From Desulfonema magnum (GTDB lineage Bacteria > Desulfobacterota > Desulfobacteria > Desulfobacterales > 4be13), in NCBI RefSeq assembly GCF_017377395.1, contig NZ_CP061800.1, positions 4,671,633 to 4,735,632 of the forward strand: a stretch of 64,000 bases of DNA, in the 5' to 3' direction. The notes beneath the pieces are model-generated. The model had not been told where the DNA came from. It searched no databases and saw only the letters and a program-made list of their open reading frames with translations. Of this stretch, positions 36,731-45,566 are shown piece after piece; the first letter of the stretch is position 1, and every line of letters starts with the position of its first letter. A program made the position numbers and the translations under genes.

Positions 36731-37433
36731 TTATTTGAAATCATTTGTGTTTGCAGCCATTATGTGCTTTGTGTGCAGCATTCTCCTCACAGCCGCGTCA
36801 TCCGGGCTGAAGGAGTTTCAGCAGAAAAATATCGCGCTGGACAAACAGAAAAATGTGCTGAAGTCCGTGGGACTGATACAGGAGGAACAGCAGTATTCGC
36901 CTGAACAGATTGAAACAGTGTATGCTGAGAATATCAGGACCCTATGGATTAACGGAGAGGGGAAGATCATTGGGGAAAAAGAAAGAGGTCCGAAGGATCT
37001 GCAAGTTTATCTGAATGTCAGGAAAGAGCAAGTGGAATCCTATATTATTCCCATAGAAACCAGGGGGCTGTGGGGAAAAATTTTCGGATATCTGGCCATA
37101 AAAAATGACGGATCAACCATTTCAGGCTTTACGGTTTACAAACATTCCGAGACCCCCGGGCTGGGCGGAGAGATCGAAAAAGGCTGGTTTCGGAAAAATT
37201 TTGAAGGCAAAAAAATCATTGACAGTGCCGGGGGACTTGTTTCGGTCTCTGTTGCAAAAGGGGCTGTGAGCGAGGTGGTTCCCAAGGAAAAGCACCCTCA
37301 TTTTGTTGACGGCATCAGCGGGGCCACGCTGACTGGAAAATTTCTTTCCACGGGACTGAAGGAGATTCTGCTTGAGTATGAACCCGTGTCTGTCCGATTC
37401 AGAAAAAACAGGGAACTCAAGACTGAGGGGTGA
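36723..37433 (+). CDS. nqrC: Na+-NQR subunit C-like flavoprotein
   Basis: 236 residues. One N-terminal membrane anchor (about residues 5-28) followed by the FMN-binding domain with YKHSETPGLGGEI and the covalent FMN motif DGISGATLTG (Thr202). AGGAGG precedes the ATG and the start overlaps nqrB by 8 nt. Normally nqrD, E and F follow. Here the operon ends and heptamer repeats, a hairpin and the convergent mdh gene follow, so the rest of the complex must be encoded elsewhere or be missing. Confidence 0.9.
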   Translation: MSSYLKSFVFAAIMCFVCSILLTAASSGLKEFQQKNIALDKQKNVLKSVGLIQEEQQYSPEQIETVYAENIRTLWINGEGKIIGEKERGPKDLQVYLNVRKEQVESYIIPIETRGLWGKIFGYLAIKNDGSTISGFTVYKHSETPGLGGEIEKGWFRKNFEGKKIIDSAGGLVSVSVAKGAVSEVVPKEKHPHFVDGISGATLTGKFLSTGLKEILLEYEPVSVRFRKNRELKTEG

Positions 37434-37438
37434 AATAT

Positions 37439-37547
37439 GAAGGTGTTAGGTGTTAGGTGTTAGGTGTTAGGAAAAACTATGGGACTTTCATATTTCTAAG
37501 AGCGTGTTCGATGTCAGACCTCCGAGGTTTTCAACACCTCGGAGGTC
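37439..37547. repeat. gtgttag heptamers and a gacctccgaggtt hairpin
   Basis: Four gtgttag units follow nqrC directly. At 37516-37547 the hairpin gacctccgaggttttc / aacacctcggaggtc lies between the convergent nqrC and mdh and could act as a bidirectional stop; there is no clear T-run. Confidence 0.65.
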
Positions 37548-37577
37548 TTCACTTTTCAAAACTTATTTGGCCGGATA

Positions 37578-38510
37578 TCAGGCCAATTTTTTCAAAACCT
37601 CTTTAAGCTCCCTGACAGCACTGGCTGATTTTTCAAGCGCTGCTTTTTCATCATCCGTAAGCTTAATTTCGATGATGTCTTCCGCGCCCTTTGTCCCCAG
37701 CTTCACAGGCACACCAATGAAAAGATCATTAAATCCGTATTCCCCTTCAAGATAGGCCGCGCAGGGGAGAATTTTTTTCTTATCTTTCAGAATGGACTCA
37801 GCCATTTCCACTGCGGCTGACGCGGGCGCGTAATAAGCGCTTCCAGTTTTCAAAAGACTGACGATCTCCGCTCCGCCGTTTGCGGTTCTTTCAACCAGGG
37901 CGTCAATGCGGTCCTTGGGCATGAGTTCCGTGATGGGGATGCCTGCCACGGTGGAATACCGGGGCAGCGGAACCATGGTGTCACCATGGCCCCCGAGGAC
38001 AAACGCGTGGGTATTTTCAACAGAAACATCAAGCTCCATGGCTATGAAGGCCCTGAACCGGGCAGAGTCCAGCACGCCGGCCATTCCGATGACCCTGTTT
38101 TTGGGGAAACCGCTGGCTTCATATGCAACATGACACATGGCATCCAGCGGGTTGCTGACGATGATAAGAACAGCATCCGGAGAGAGCTTGGCAATGTGTT
38201 GTGTAACATCTTTCATAATTTTGGCATTGGTGCTGATCAGATCATCACGGCTCATCCCTGGTTTTCTGGGAATTCCTGCTGTGATGATCACAATATCAGA
38301 ATGTTCCGATGCTTCATATCCGTTTGTTCCCGTAAGGTGCGCATCATGTTTTTCAATGGGTGCGGCTTCCGTAAGATCAAGGGCCTTTCCCTGGGGAACC
38401 CCTTCAACAATATCTATCAGGACCACATCACATAATTCTTTTTCTGCCAGTCTCTGGGCGGCAGTGGCTCCCACATTACCCGCTCCGACAACGGTCACTT
38501 TTTTGTCCAT
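37578..38510 (-). CDS. mdh: Malate dehydrogenase, NAD-dependent (LDH-like type)
   Basis: 310 residues. NAD-binding GAGNVGATAAQRLAEKEL at the N-terminus, the acidic LIDIVEG marking NAD preference, GIPRKPGMSRDDLISTNA (active-site loop Arg residues), VSNPLDAM and the catalytic-His motif GGHGDTMVPL. This is the lactate-dehydrogenase-like malate dehydrogenase common in Desulfobacterota and Bacteroidota. It oxidises malate to oxaloacetate, the acceptor/donor for the carboxyltransferase genes at 18-22 kb. AAGGAG precedes the ATG. It converges on the nqr operon. Confidence 0.94.
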   Translation of the reverse strand: MDKKVTVVGAGNVGATAAQRLAEKELCDVVLIDIVEGVPQGKALDLTEAAPIEKHDAHLTGTNGYEASEHSDIVIITAGIPRKPGMSRDDLISTNAKIMKDVTQHIAKLSPDAVLIIVSNPLDAMCHVAYEASGFPKNRVIGMAGVLDSARFRAFIAMELDVSVENTHAFVLGGHGDTMVPLPRYSTVAGIPITELMPKDRIDALVERTANGGAEIVSLLKTGSAYYAPASAAVEMAESILKDKKKILPCAAYLEGEYGFNDLFIGVPVKLGTKGAEDIIEIKLTDDEKAALEKSASAVRELKEVLKKLA

Positions 38511-39098
38511 GACTTTCTCCTTAAGATGGATTTAAAATAAAATAATTCTGTTAAAAGCGGCTGATTCCTTAAAAAATCGGATTTTGCCTGAGAAATTTGC
38601 CAGACAATTAAAAAAGTTAATAATTTTTTGATAGCATAAATTCTGCCATTGTCAATAAATTTAAAAAAGATTTGGCTGTGTTCAGCATCATCCGATCAGA
38701 AATTTTGAGCTTTTTATAAACGGGCATGAGCTGCCGGTCACAACGAACGATGAAAGTTTTAGCATTTTTCCTGACACTTAACACTTAACACTTAACACCT
38801 GACACTTAACACCTGACACCTCTGACAGACAGGATGAAAATTTTTCAATCTGATGCTTAAATACTGTTTCCACCCCATTGACTTATCCCCTCTTTTTATG
38901 ACACAAAACATCTGAACCTGCATTTTCGAATTTACCAAACTTTTAAAATTTGGGGAAACCCGATTATCAATATGGAAAACCTGATATTGACATCATAACA
39001 AAAATATAGGATAAATATATAGTTTATACACTGAGAAGTTCGTTGGTAATGAATGATCACTTATCAGCCATTGCCTGATAAGGCTGTGAGGTTGCCAG
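38511..39098. other. Intergenic region with heptamers, promoter region of the MglA operon
   Basis: cttaaca/cctgaca-type heptamers at about 38776-38822 (complement of the gtgttag family). The rest is AT-rich without ORFs. It separates divergent mdh and the TPR gene. Confidence 0.55.
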
Positions 39099-40079
39099 AT
39101 GGAGGATGTGAAAAAAAAGATTAAATCATTTTTACAGGAGGCGGAGCTTTATCAATCCCAGGGCTTATTAAATGAAGCAAAGGAAAGATATGTGCGCGCT
39201 GGCCAACTGGTTAAAAAAAATGAAAATTTGATAAAGAATAAAAATCTGTTAAAGGTTATTTCAAAAAAAATTCATGTTCTGAAAGAAAAAATAGACAGAA
39301 TTGAAAGCGGACCGATATCAGTTGAAATGCCGAAACAGATTCAGGATATCATTAAACATAAATTTTCTTTTTCAAAAAATGATGACGCGGGCGCGCTTGA
39401 AGGCGCTATTGCGCTGGCCAAATTCGGCCAGTTTGAGGCGGCGCTGAACGAATTCGATGAATTAATAAAAACAGCTTCCATAAGTGTTGAGGCCGCAAAA
39501 AACATCATCAGATGTCACAAAGCCCTGGATTCATTAGATGAAGCAGCTAACCGTTATAAGGAATGGCTTTCGGAAAATTTTTTTACTCCGGCCCAGCTGA
39601 ATAAACTGCGTGTCTTTCTCCAGGGCATTCTTGACAGCCAGGGGGTTGATATAAAGCTTCCGAAAAAAGATATCATAACCTCTCCGTCATTAGAAACACT
39701 CATGGATACTGAAGTGTCTGAAACAGAGGCGGTTGAAACAGTGATACCTGAAAAAATCGTTGAGCAGGAGATTAATGATGAAGATATTATTGATATCAGT
39801 TCCGTAGGAATCACATTTACCGAGGGACCCAAAAAAGGGGAAACAATTGAATATGATGTAAGTTTTCAGGCGGGAAGCATAATCAACCTTTTAATTTCGG
39901 GCGATGACAAGGAACTTGTTGAAAACCTGAGAACCGGTGTTGTACTGAATGAAGTTCAATTTTATTCTCCCATAGCCATGTTTAATGGCAAAGCTGTTGT
40001 TTCTTCAAAATCAGAAATCGAATCAGGACCCAAGCAGGGGTATTATAGTCTGGATATAAAGGTTACAAGCATACTATAG
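39099..40079 (+). CDS. TPR-containing protein of the MglA module, unknown function
   Basis: 326 residues, soluble. The N-terminal half is helical with TPR-like pairs (SFLQEAELYQSQGLLNEAKE; ALAKFGQFEAALNEFDELIK; NIIRCHKALDSLDEAANRYK). An acidic linker (ETEAVETVIPEKIVEQEIND) leads to a C-terminal beta-rich domain (GITFTEGPKKGETIEYDVSF...), which resembles the domain of small PilZ-like or secreted beta folds but is not identified. It lies 121 nt upstream of the MglA-like GTPase on the same strand and is probably its partner or effector. Start at ATG 39099 behind GTGAGG. Confidence 0.65.
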   Translation: MEDVKKKIKSFLQEAELYQSQGLLNEAKERYVRAGQLVKKNENLIKNKNLLKVISKKIHVLKEKIDRIESGPISVEMPKQIQDIIKHKFSFSKNDDAGALEGAIALAKFGQFEAALNEFDELIKTASISVEAAKNIIRCHKALDSLDEAANRYKEWLSENFFTPAQLNKLRVFLQGILDSQGVDIKLPKKDIITSPSLETLMDTEVSETEAVETVIPEKIVEQEINDEDIIDISSVGITFTEGPKKGETIEYDVSFQAGSIINLLISGDDKELVENLRTGVVLNEVQFYSPIAMFNGKAVVSSKSEIESGPKQGYYSLDIKVTSIL

Positions 40080-40190
40080 CTGATAGCTGGCAGCCTGATT
40101 TTCATCCTGATCTCGGCTCCTTTCGGAGCGGACAGGGAATATTAACCATTTAATAGCTGCCAGTGAGCAGCTGTGAGCCAGGAGCTGCGG
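40077..40190. repeat. agctgat/agctggc heptamer-like repeats
   Basis: Degenerate 7-bp units agctgat agctggc agcctga after the TPR gene, with an inverted counterpart (ctgccagtgagcagctgtga) before the GTPase gene. Confidence 0.5.
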
Positions 40191-40200
40191 GCGTTGGAAT

Positions 40201-40809
40201 ATGGCGAATATTAATTTGAAAAACCGGGAGATAGAGTGCAAGATCGTCTATTACGGACCAGGAAGATGCGGAAAGACAACAAATCTTGAGTATATTTTTA
40301 AGACCTTCAGAAAACAGGCTATCGGAGAGATGGTTTCAGCGAACACAGAAGGTGACCGAACCCTTTTTTTTGACTTTCTCCCTCTGGGAATCGGCAAAAT
40401 AAAAGGCTATGATGTACGGCTTCAGTTATATACTGTTCCGGGGCAGGTAAAATACAGTGCCACCAGAAAAATGGTTTTAAGGGAAGTTGACGGTGTTGCT
40501 TTTGTTGCCGATTCAATAAAAGTCCGGCGCAAAGCAAACGTGGAGTCATTAAAGGATCTCCATCAGAACCTGAAAGAATATGGCCTCAGCATTACCAAAA
40601 TTCCTCTTGTGATTCAGTATAACAAGCGGGACCTTGCCAAACAGGGCATCCCTCTCCTGCCTGTTCAGCAGATGGAAAGAGATTTGAATCGTCAGCTCAA
40701 GGTTCCTTCTTTTTCAGCCAGTGCCATCAACGGTGACGGTGTGGGAGCAACTTTAAAAGCCTGTATAAAGCTGACGTTGCAGTCCATGAGAAAGCAGTTG
40801 GGATGGTAG
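40201..40809 (+). CDS. mglA: MglA-like small Ras-family GTPase
   Basis: 202 residues. P-loop GPGRCGKTT (residues 19-27), ANTEGDRTLFFDFLPL, the G3 region YTVPGQVKYSATRKMVLR in which the usual DxxG is altered to TVPGQ as in MglA, then DGVAFVADS, and the guanine motif NKRDL. MglA proteins set cell polarity and drive gliding or type-IV-pilus motility in Myxococcus and relatives. A roadblock-domain MglB partner is not encoded here; the neighbours are instead a TPR protein and a DUF4388/cNMP protein, so its regulation may differ. Confidence 0.92.
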   Translation: MANINLKNREIECKIVYYGPGRCGKTTNLEYIFKTFRKQAIGEMVSANTEGDRTLFFDFLPLGIGKIKGYDVRLQLYTVPGQVKYSATRKMVLREVDGVAFVADSIKVRRKANVESLKDLHQNLKEYGLSITKIPLVIQYNKRDLAKQGIPLLPVQQMERDLNRQLKVPSFSASAINGDGVGATLKACIKLTLQSMRKQLGW

Positions 40810-40857
40810 CGAAACTTAATTATGAACACCGGAAAAAAGGATTAAATTTATTTCAAC

Positions 40858-42042
40858 ATGGATAGCAAAGTTGTTCTCAGAGGCAATTTGGATTTTCTCG
40901 GCCTGGGTGACCTTTTGCAGCTCATCGGTTCAAACGGCGGGACCGGGATTTTGCGCATCATAAGCAAATACGCTCCGGAACCAGGTCAGGTATTTTTCGT
41001 AAAAGGCAATATTGTAAACGCCTCAAATGCCTTGTTAAAGGGCAAAAAAAGCGCCGGCCTTGATGCTGCCTACTCTCTTTTCGGATGGCTCGAAGGTGAG
41101 TTTGAATTCAGCCAGGAAGATGTCCAAATTAAGAAAAACATTTCAACGAACCGGATGGAAATTATTTTAGACGGTCTGAGGATGGTGGACGAAGGGGTTG
41201 TCCCCATTCTGGGGGCCGTGTCTTTTGAAAAAAAATCATCTGATGCTTCTGATAAGGGAAGAAGCATCCCCATTGTCAAAGGATCACTTGTTGATTACCT
41301 CTATGTGGTTGATGAAGAAGAATTTCGCAAGGGACAGACCATTGTCAAGGAAAACAGCTGCGGGAGCTGGATATGGGTGATACTGGAAGGGGTTGTTGAT
41401 ATTATTAAAGAAACCTCACAGGGTCCCCTGACTATGCTGAAAATCGCTGACGGGGCCTTTATCGGAGGGCTGTCTTCGTTTTCATTTGACAGCCCCCTTC
41501 GCAGTTCCACGGCTGTCGCGGCAAGTGATGTGATACTGGGGGTGATGGATGCCCAGCGACTTGCCAATGATTATTCCGAAAGGCACCCTGATTTCAGGGA
41601 CTTTGCCATGAGCCTTGACAGAAGACTGAAAGAGGTGACAGACCGGACCGTTGAAATCTATCTGAAAAAAAATAAATTTAAAGAATTTACACAGGATAAA
41701 AAACCATTTAAGGAAAAAGGTGAAAAACTTTTTACAATCAGACAAGGCCAGGCCTCTGTTATTCGGAAAATAAAAGAAGGATATGTGCCGTTGGCAAATC
41801 TCGGAGAGGGGGATTTTGTGGGACATGTGCCATTTTTTGATATTGGTCATGAACCTGGTTCCGCATCTGTTTTTGTATCAGATGACTTTGAAGTCAGTGA
41901 GTTGGATATTAGCTGGCTTCAGGAAGAATATGGTCTGCTCTCCCCTGCGTTAAAAAATCTGATCGAAAATATCGCAACCTGTATATCTATCACTACGAGT
42001 GCCGCAGTTAGTTTTCAGAAAAAAAATGTTCAGAAAAAATAA
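40858..42042 (+). CDS. DUF4388 and tandem cyclic-nucleotide-binding-like protein
   Basis: 394 residues. Residues 1-110 match the DUF4388 (PATAN) fold: LRGNLDFLGLGDLLQLIGSN followed by GTGILRI, then GQVFFVKGNIVNA and LFGWLEGEFEF. Two cNMP-binding-like beta-barrels follow (about 145-250 with FRKGQTIVKENSCGSWIWVI; about 280-375 with FKEKGEKLFTIRQG). No enzymatic motif is seen. PATAN domains are linked to Ras-like GTPases and two-component signalling. It is encoded 49 nt after the GTPase and is likely the third part of a polarity-signalling unit. Confidence 0.75.
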   Translation: MDSKVVLRGNLDFLGLGDLLQLIGSNGGTGILRIISKYAPEPGQVFFVKGNIVNASNALLKGKKSAGLDAAYSLFGWLEGEFEFSQEDVQIKKNISTNRMEIILDGLRMVDEGVVPILGAVSFEKKSSDASDKGRSIPIVKGSLVDYLYVVDEEEFRKGQTIVKENSCGSWIWVILEGVVDIIKETSQGPLTMLKIADGAFIGGLSSFSFDSPLRSSTAVAASDVILGVMDAQRLANDYSERHPDFRDFAMSLDRRLKEVTDRTVEIYLKKNKFKEFTQDKKPFKEKGEKLFTIRQGQASVIRKIKEGYVPLANLGEGDFVGHVPFFDIGHEPGSASVFVSDDFEVSELDISWLQEEYGLLSPALKNLIENIATCISITTSAAVSFQKKNVQKK

Positions 42043-42352
42043 TTACGTTGAACTAAGGATATGGGGATAAGTCTCCGATTCCTAACCCGGATAAGCCAGA
42101 ACGAGAAAGGTTTAAAAAGAGTTGTTGCAAAACAAGGCCCCCGATTTAAGGTTATTTTCATAACAACGCGGTGTGTTAATTTTTAAAAGATATGGGTGAA
42201 AATAATTTTTAAACTGCACCTGTCGCCTTACTCCGTAACAACTCCTGAAGTTTGACGTTTGCCTGTATTTTTTTGATCCCTTGATATTCAAAGGCTCATT
42301 TAAAGATGGAAAAAATTTTTGACAATAAAAACAAAATATTATAGGTGCTAAA

Positions 42353-43561
42353 GTGAAAAACACGGATATCACAGAAAAGAGAAGACACATCAGAATTGAT
42401 TCACTCAACCTGTCACACATATGGGTTGATGAAATGGGCGAAGGCATCGGCAGAACTTTGAATGTATCTGAATCCGGAATCCTTCTGGAAACCTATTTTT
42501 ATCCTGGTTTGGAAGAGTTTCTGATCCTGACAATTGCTTTTGAAGATAAACTTCTTGAAATTAAAGGAAAAGTTGTTCATTACAAAAGCAGAGAGGGCGG
42601 GAGATTTGAAACCGGTATTGAGTTTCTTGAAACGGACGACTCAGCAGTTCGGTTTTTAAAAAAATTTATAAAAAGATTCAGGGAGCGAACAGTGTTTGAA
42701 AGTGATTTTAAGGAATTGAACCTCGTAAAAAGAGGCAAAGTAAGAGATATCTATGATCTGGGTGACAGCCTTTTAATGGTTGCCACGGACAGAATTTCGG
42801 CATTTGATGTGATTATGCCGAATCCCATACCTGAAAAGGGGAAAATTCTGACGCAGATTTCCCTGTTTTGGTTTGAAATTATGAAACCGCTGGTCGGTAA
42901 CCACGTGATTTCCGGCAATGCGGATGACTATCCTGATGTGTGCAGGCCCTATGCAGATATGCTCAGAGAAAGGAGCATGCTGGTAAAAAAAGCAGAGCCT
43001 CTTCCCATTGAATGTGTTGTCAGGGGCTATATATCCGGGTCCGGGTGGAAGTCTTATCAGGAATCCGGAACAGTATGCGGTATCAAATTACCTGATGGCT
43101 TAAAAGAATCCGACAAACTTCCCGAACCGATCTTTACGCCTTCGACAAAGGAAGAAGTGGGGACCCATGATATCAACATAGATTTTGAAGAGACTGTCAG
43201 AAAAATCGGCAAACCCCTTGCGGAAAAAGTAAAATCGCTGAGTCTTGAAATCTACAATAAAGGGGCTGAAGTGGCAGACAAACAGGGCATCATCATCGCA
43301 GATACAAAGTTTGAGTTCGGACTTGTGGGAGACGAGGTTATTCTCATTGATGAAATCCTGACTCCGGATTCATCCAGGTTCTGGCCCAAAGCGTCCTATA
43401 AACCCGGAGGAGCCCAGAAGAGTTTTGACAAGCAATATGTCAGGGATTATCTGATTTCCATAAACTGGAACAAAGAACCTCCTGCCCCTTCGCTTCCGGA
43501 AGATGTGGTCGAAAATACCAGAAAAAAATATTTGGAAGCTTTGAGAAACTTGAAAGCTTGA
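42353..43561 (+). CDS. purC: PilZ domain fused to SAICAR synthetase (PurC)
   Basis: 402 residues from GTG 42353. Residues 1-112 form a PilZ domain with the c-di-GMP motifs RRHIR (10-14) and NVSESG (37-42). From about residue 114 it is PurC: VFESDFKELNLVKRGKVRD, ATDRISAFDV, VVRGYISGSGWKSYQ, THDINIDFEE and DEILTPDSSRFW, covering ATP, CAIR and Mg sites. PurC makes SAICAR from CAIR and Asp in purine synthesis. There is no stop between the domains, but an internal GTG at 42692 has AGGGAG 6 nt upstream and would give a standard 289-residue PurC, so two products are possible. No other purine gene is adjacent. Confidence 0.9.
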   Translation: MKNTDITEKRRHIRIDSLNLSHIWVDEMGEGIGRTLNVSESGILLETYFYPGLEEFLILTIAFEDKLLEIKGKVVHYKSREGGRFETGIEFLETDDSAVRFLKKFIKRFRERTVFESDFKELNLVKRGKVRDIYDLGDSLLMVATDRISAFDVIMPNPIPEKGKILTQISLFWFEIMKPLVGNHVISGNADDYPDVCRPYADMLRERSMLVKKAEPLPIECVVRGYISGSGWKSYQESGTVCGIKLPDGLKESDKLPEPIFTPSTKEEVGTHDINIDFEETVRKIGKPLAEKVKSLSLEIYNKGAEVADKQGIIIADTKFEFGLVGDEVILIDEILTPDSSRFWPKASYKPGGAQKSFDKQYVRDYLISINWNKEPPAPSLPEDVVENTRKKYLEALRNLKA

Positions 43562-43755
43562 AACTTGAAACTCGAAACTTGAAACTTGAAACTTGAAACT
43601 TGAAACTTGAAACTTGAAACTTGAAACTTGAAACTTGAAACTTGAAACTTGAAACTCGAAACTTGAAACTCGAAACTTGAAACTCGAAACTTGAAACTCG
43701 AAACTTGAAACTTGAAACTTGAAACTTGAAACTTGAAACTCGAAACTTGAAACTC
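43552..43755. repeat. Heptanucleotide tandem array, about 28 units of ttgaaac
   Basis: Uninterrupted 7-bp repeat of gaaactt/gaaactc starting within the last codons of purC (its TGA stop lies in the first units) and ending at the start of the ParB-like gene. Longest heptamer array in the window. It reads as a 7-residue periodic peptide on the minus strand, which is not a gene. Confidence 0.95.
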
Positions 43756-43756
43756 A

Positions 43757-44821
43757 ATGCCTGATTATCCAATTTCTAATTTCCATTTTCCAATTTTCAC
43801 AGTCAGTCTGTCCTGTGTTGATTTGGAAGACTGTACTTATCAGATTACCACTGAAACCAGTGTTGATGATCTTAGTTGTTCAATTGAAAGCGTGGGGCTG
43901 ATGTGCCCGCCATTGTTAATAAATCAGAGGCCGGAGACTGGGAATTCAAACGTCGGACGTGCAGATTTCGAACACTGTCCGCAGCCCGGGGGGTTCACTA
44001 TTGTGTCCGGTTTCCGTCGGATTGCGGCGTGTCATTGTCTCGGATGGTCCGATATTGAAGCAAGAATTCTGAATGCCGATACTCAGAAACTCGATTGTGT
44101 GAAATTCGCAATAACGGAGAACGCGTTTCAAAGACCCCTGAATCTGATTGAAATGTCCAGAGCGGTTTATATGCTTTCCGTTTTTTTCAAAGAGGATAAG
44201 AAACTGGCTGAAGCCGCGTCTGCCATTGGTGTGTTGGCAAATCCGTCTCTTGTCAAAAAATTAAAAGCGGTCTGTCTTCTTCCCGGGGCCATTCAGGACA
44301 ATGTACTTTCTGATACCATTTCTTTGTCCATGGCATTGGAGCTTGGCAGGCTTGAGGCAGATGCGGGTGTTGCATTTGCAGGGCTTTTTGAGACCCTTAA
44401 ACTGAGTCTGAACAAGCAGAGAGAAATTATCACACGGGTCAGGGAAATTGCGCTTCGTGAGGATATTTCAATCCTGGATGTGATTATGGGAGATGATTTC
44501 CAGGAAATTTTAAACAATGAGGACCTTGATCGGAATCAGAAAGCCCGGGATATAAGATTTTATTTAAAACAGCGGCGGTTCCCTGCCATAACAAGGACCG
44601 AGACAGCGTTTGAGGCGCTTGTGAAAGAATTAAACCTCGGAAAGAATGTCAGTCTGAGGCCGCCCAGGGATTTTGAAGGTACTGTTTACAATTTGAATCT
44701 GAGTTTTAAAGATTTGACGGAACTGAAGGCGTGCGGGGTGTCAGTTGAGAAGATCATTCAAAATCCTGCTTTTGACCGATGGTTAAAGGGAACAGATAAC
44801 GATTCATGTGTGAAGATATAG
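43757..44821 (+). CDS. Orphan ParB/Srx-fold domain protein
   Basis: 354 residues. The N-terminal ParB-like domain has VSLSCVDLEDCTYQIT, DLSCSIESVGLMCPPLLIN, GFTIVSGFRRIAACHCLGW and FAITENAFQRPLNLIEMSRA; the ParB box-II GERR-type motif appears as SGFRRIAA. A helical HTH-like region follows (LAEAASAIGVLANPSLVKKL), then an unassigned C-terminus. No ParA is adjacent, and the CTP-binding GERRxRA motif is degenerate, so chromosome segregation is doubtful; a ParB-like nuclease or regulator is possible. Start ATG 43757 directly abuts the heptamer array and has no ribosome site, so the true start may be further in. Confidence 0.7.
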   Translation: MPDYPISNFHFPIFTVSLSCVDLEDCTYQITTETSVDDLSCSIESVGLMCPPLLINQRPETGNSNVGRADFEHCPQPGGFTIVSGFRRIAACHCLGWSDIEARILNADTQKLDCVKFAITENAFQRPLNLIEMSRAVYMLSVFFKEDKKLAEAASAIGVLANPSLVKKLKAVCLLPGAIQDNVLSDTISLSMALELGRLEADAGVAFAGLFETLKLSLNKQREIITRVREIALREDISILDVIMGDDFQEILNNEDLDRNQKARDIRFYLKQRRFPAITRTETAFEALVKELNLGKNVSLRPPRDFEGTVYNLNLSFKDLTELKACGVSVEKIIQNPAFDRWLKGTDNDSCVKI

Positions 44822-44875
44822 TTATTAATTGGGTCTGAACTGTTCCGGTCCGATGCTTTCAGTTTTTTTCAATAA

Positions 44876-45563
44876 GTGAGCGGCAGAGAAACCCGGCTTT
44901 TTTCTGCAAAGAAGAGAGCGTCTTCCCGGAAAAACCCGGGTTTCTTTTTCGGGCAAATATTGTGAGCGGCGGAGAAACCCGGCTTTTTCCTGCAAAGAAG
45001 AGAGCGTCTTCCCGGAAAAACCCGGGTTTCTTTTTCGGGCAAATATTGTGAGCGGCGGAGAAACCCGGCTTTTTCCTGCAAAGGAGAGATCGTCTTCCCG
45101 GGAAAAGCCGGGTTTCTTTTTCGGGCAAATATTGTGAGCGGCAGAGAAACCCGGCTTTTTCCTGCGAAGAAGAGAGCGTCTTCCCGGAAAAACCCGGGTT
45201 TCTTTTTCGGGCAAATATTGTGAGCGGCGGAGAAACCCGGCTTTTTCCTGCGAAGAAGAGAGCGTCTTCCCGGAAAAACCCGGGTTTCTTTTTCGGGCAA
45301 ATATTGTGAGCGGCGGAGAAACCCGGCTTTTTCCTGCGAAGAAGAGAGCGTCTTCCCGGAAAAACCCGGGTTTCTTTTTCGGGCAAATATTGTGAGCGGC
45401 GGAGAAACCCGGCTTTTTTCTGCAAAGAAGAGAGCGTCTTCCCGGAGAAACCCGGGTTTCTTTTTCGGGCAAATATTGTGAGCGGCGGAGAAACCCGGCT
45501 TTTTTCTGCGAAGAAGAGAGCGTCTTCCCGGAAAAAGCCGGGGTTTTTTTTCGGACAAATATC
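44876..45563. repeat. Exact 86-bp x 8 tandem array of palindromic units
   Basis: Eight head-to-tail units of exactly 86 bp, beginning gtgagcggcggagaaacccg at 44876, 44962, 45048, 45134, 45220, 45306, 45392 and 45478. Each holds a GC-rich inverted pair (aaacccggctttttcc ... ggaaaaacccgggttt) and a spacer gcaaagaagagagcgtct. Small substitutions distinguish units. It fills the space between two convergent genes. Long open frames on the minus strand are by-products of the repeat. Confidence 0.95.
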
Positions 45564-45566
45564 AAA

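Noticed and set aside
42319..42345. Sigma-70 promoter TTGACA ... TATTAT before the PilZ-PurC gene
   Set aside because: The spacing is only 12-15 nt, shorter than a workable 16-18 nt, so I did not annotate it.
43440..43772. Minus-strand ORF of SSFKFQV repeats
   Set aside because: Antisense of purC and the ttgaaac heptamer array, with no coding evidence.
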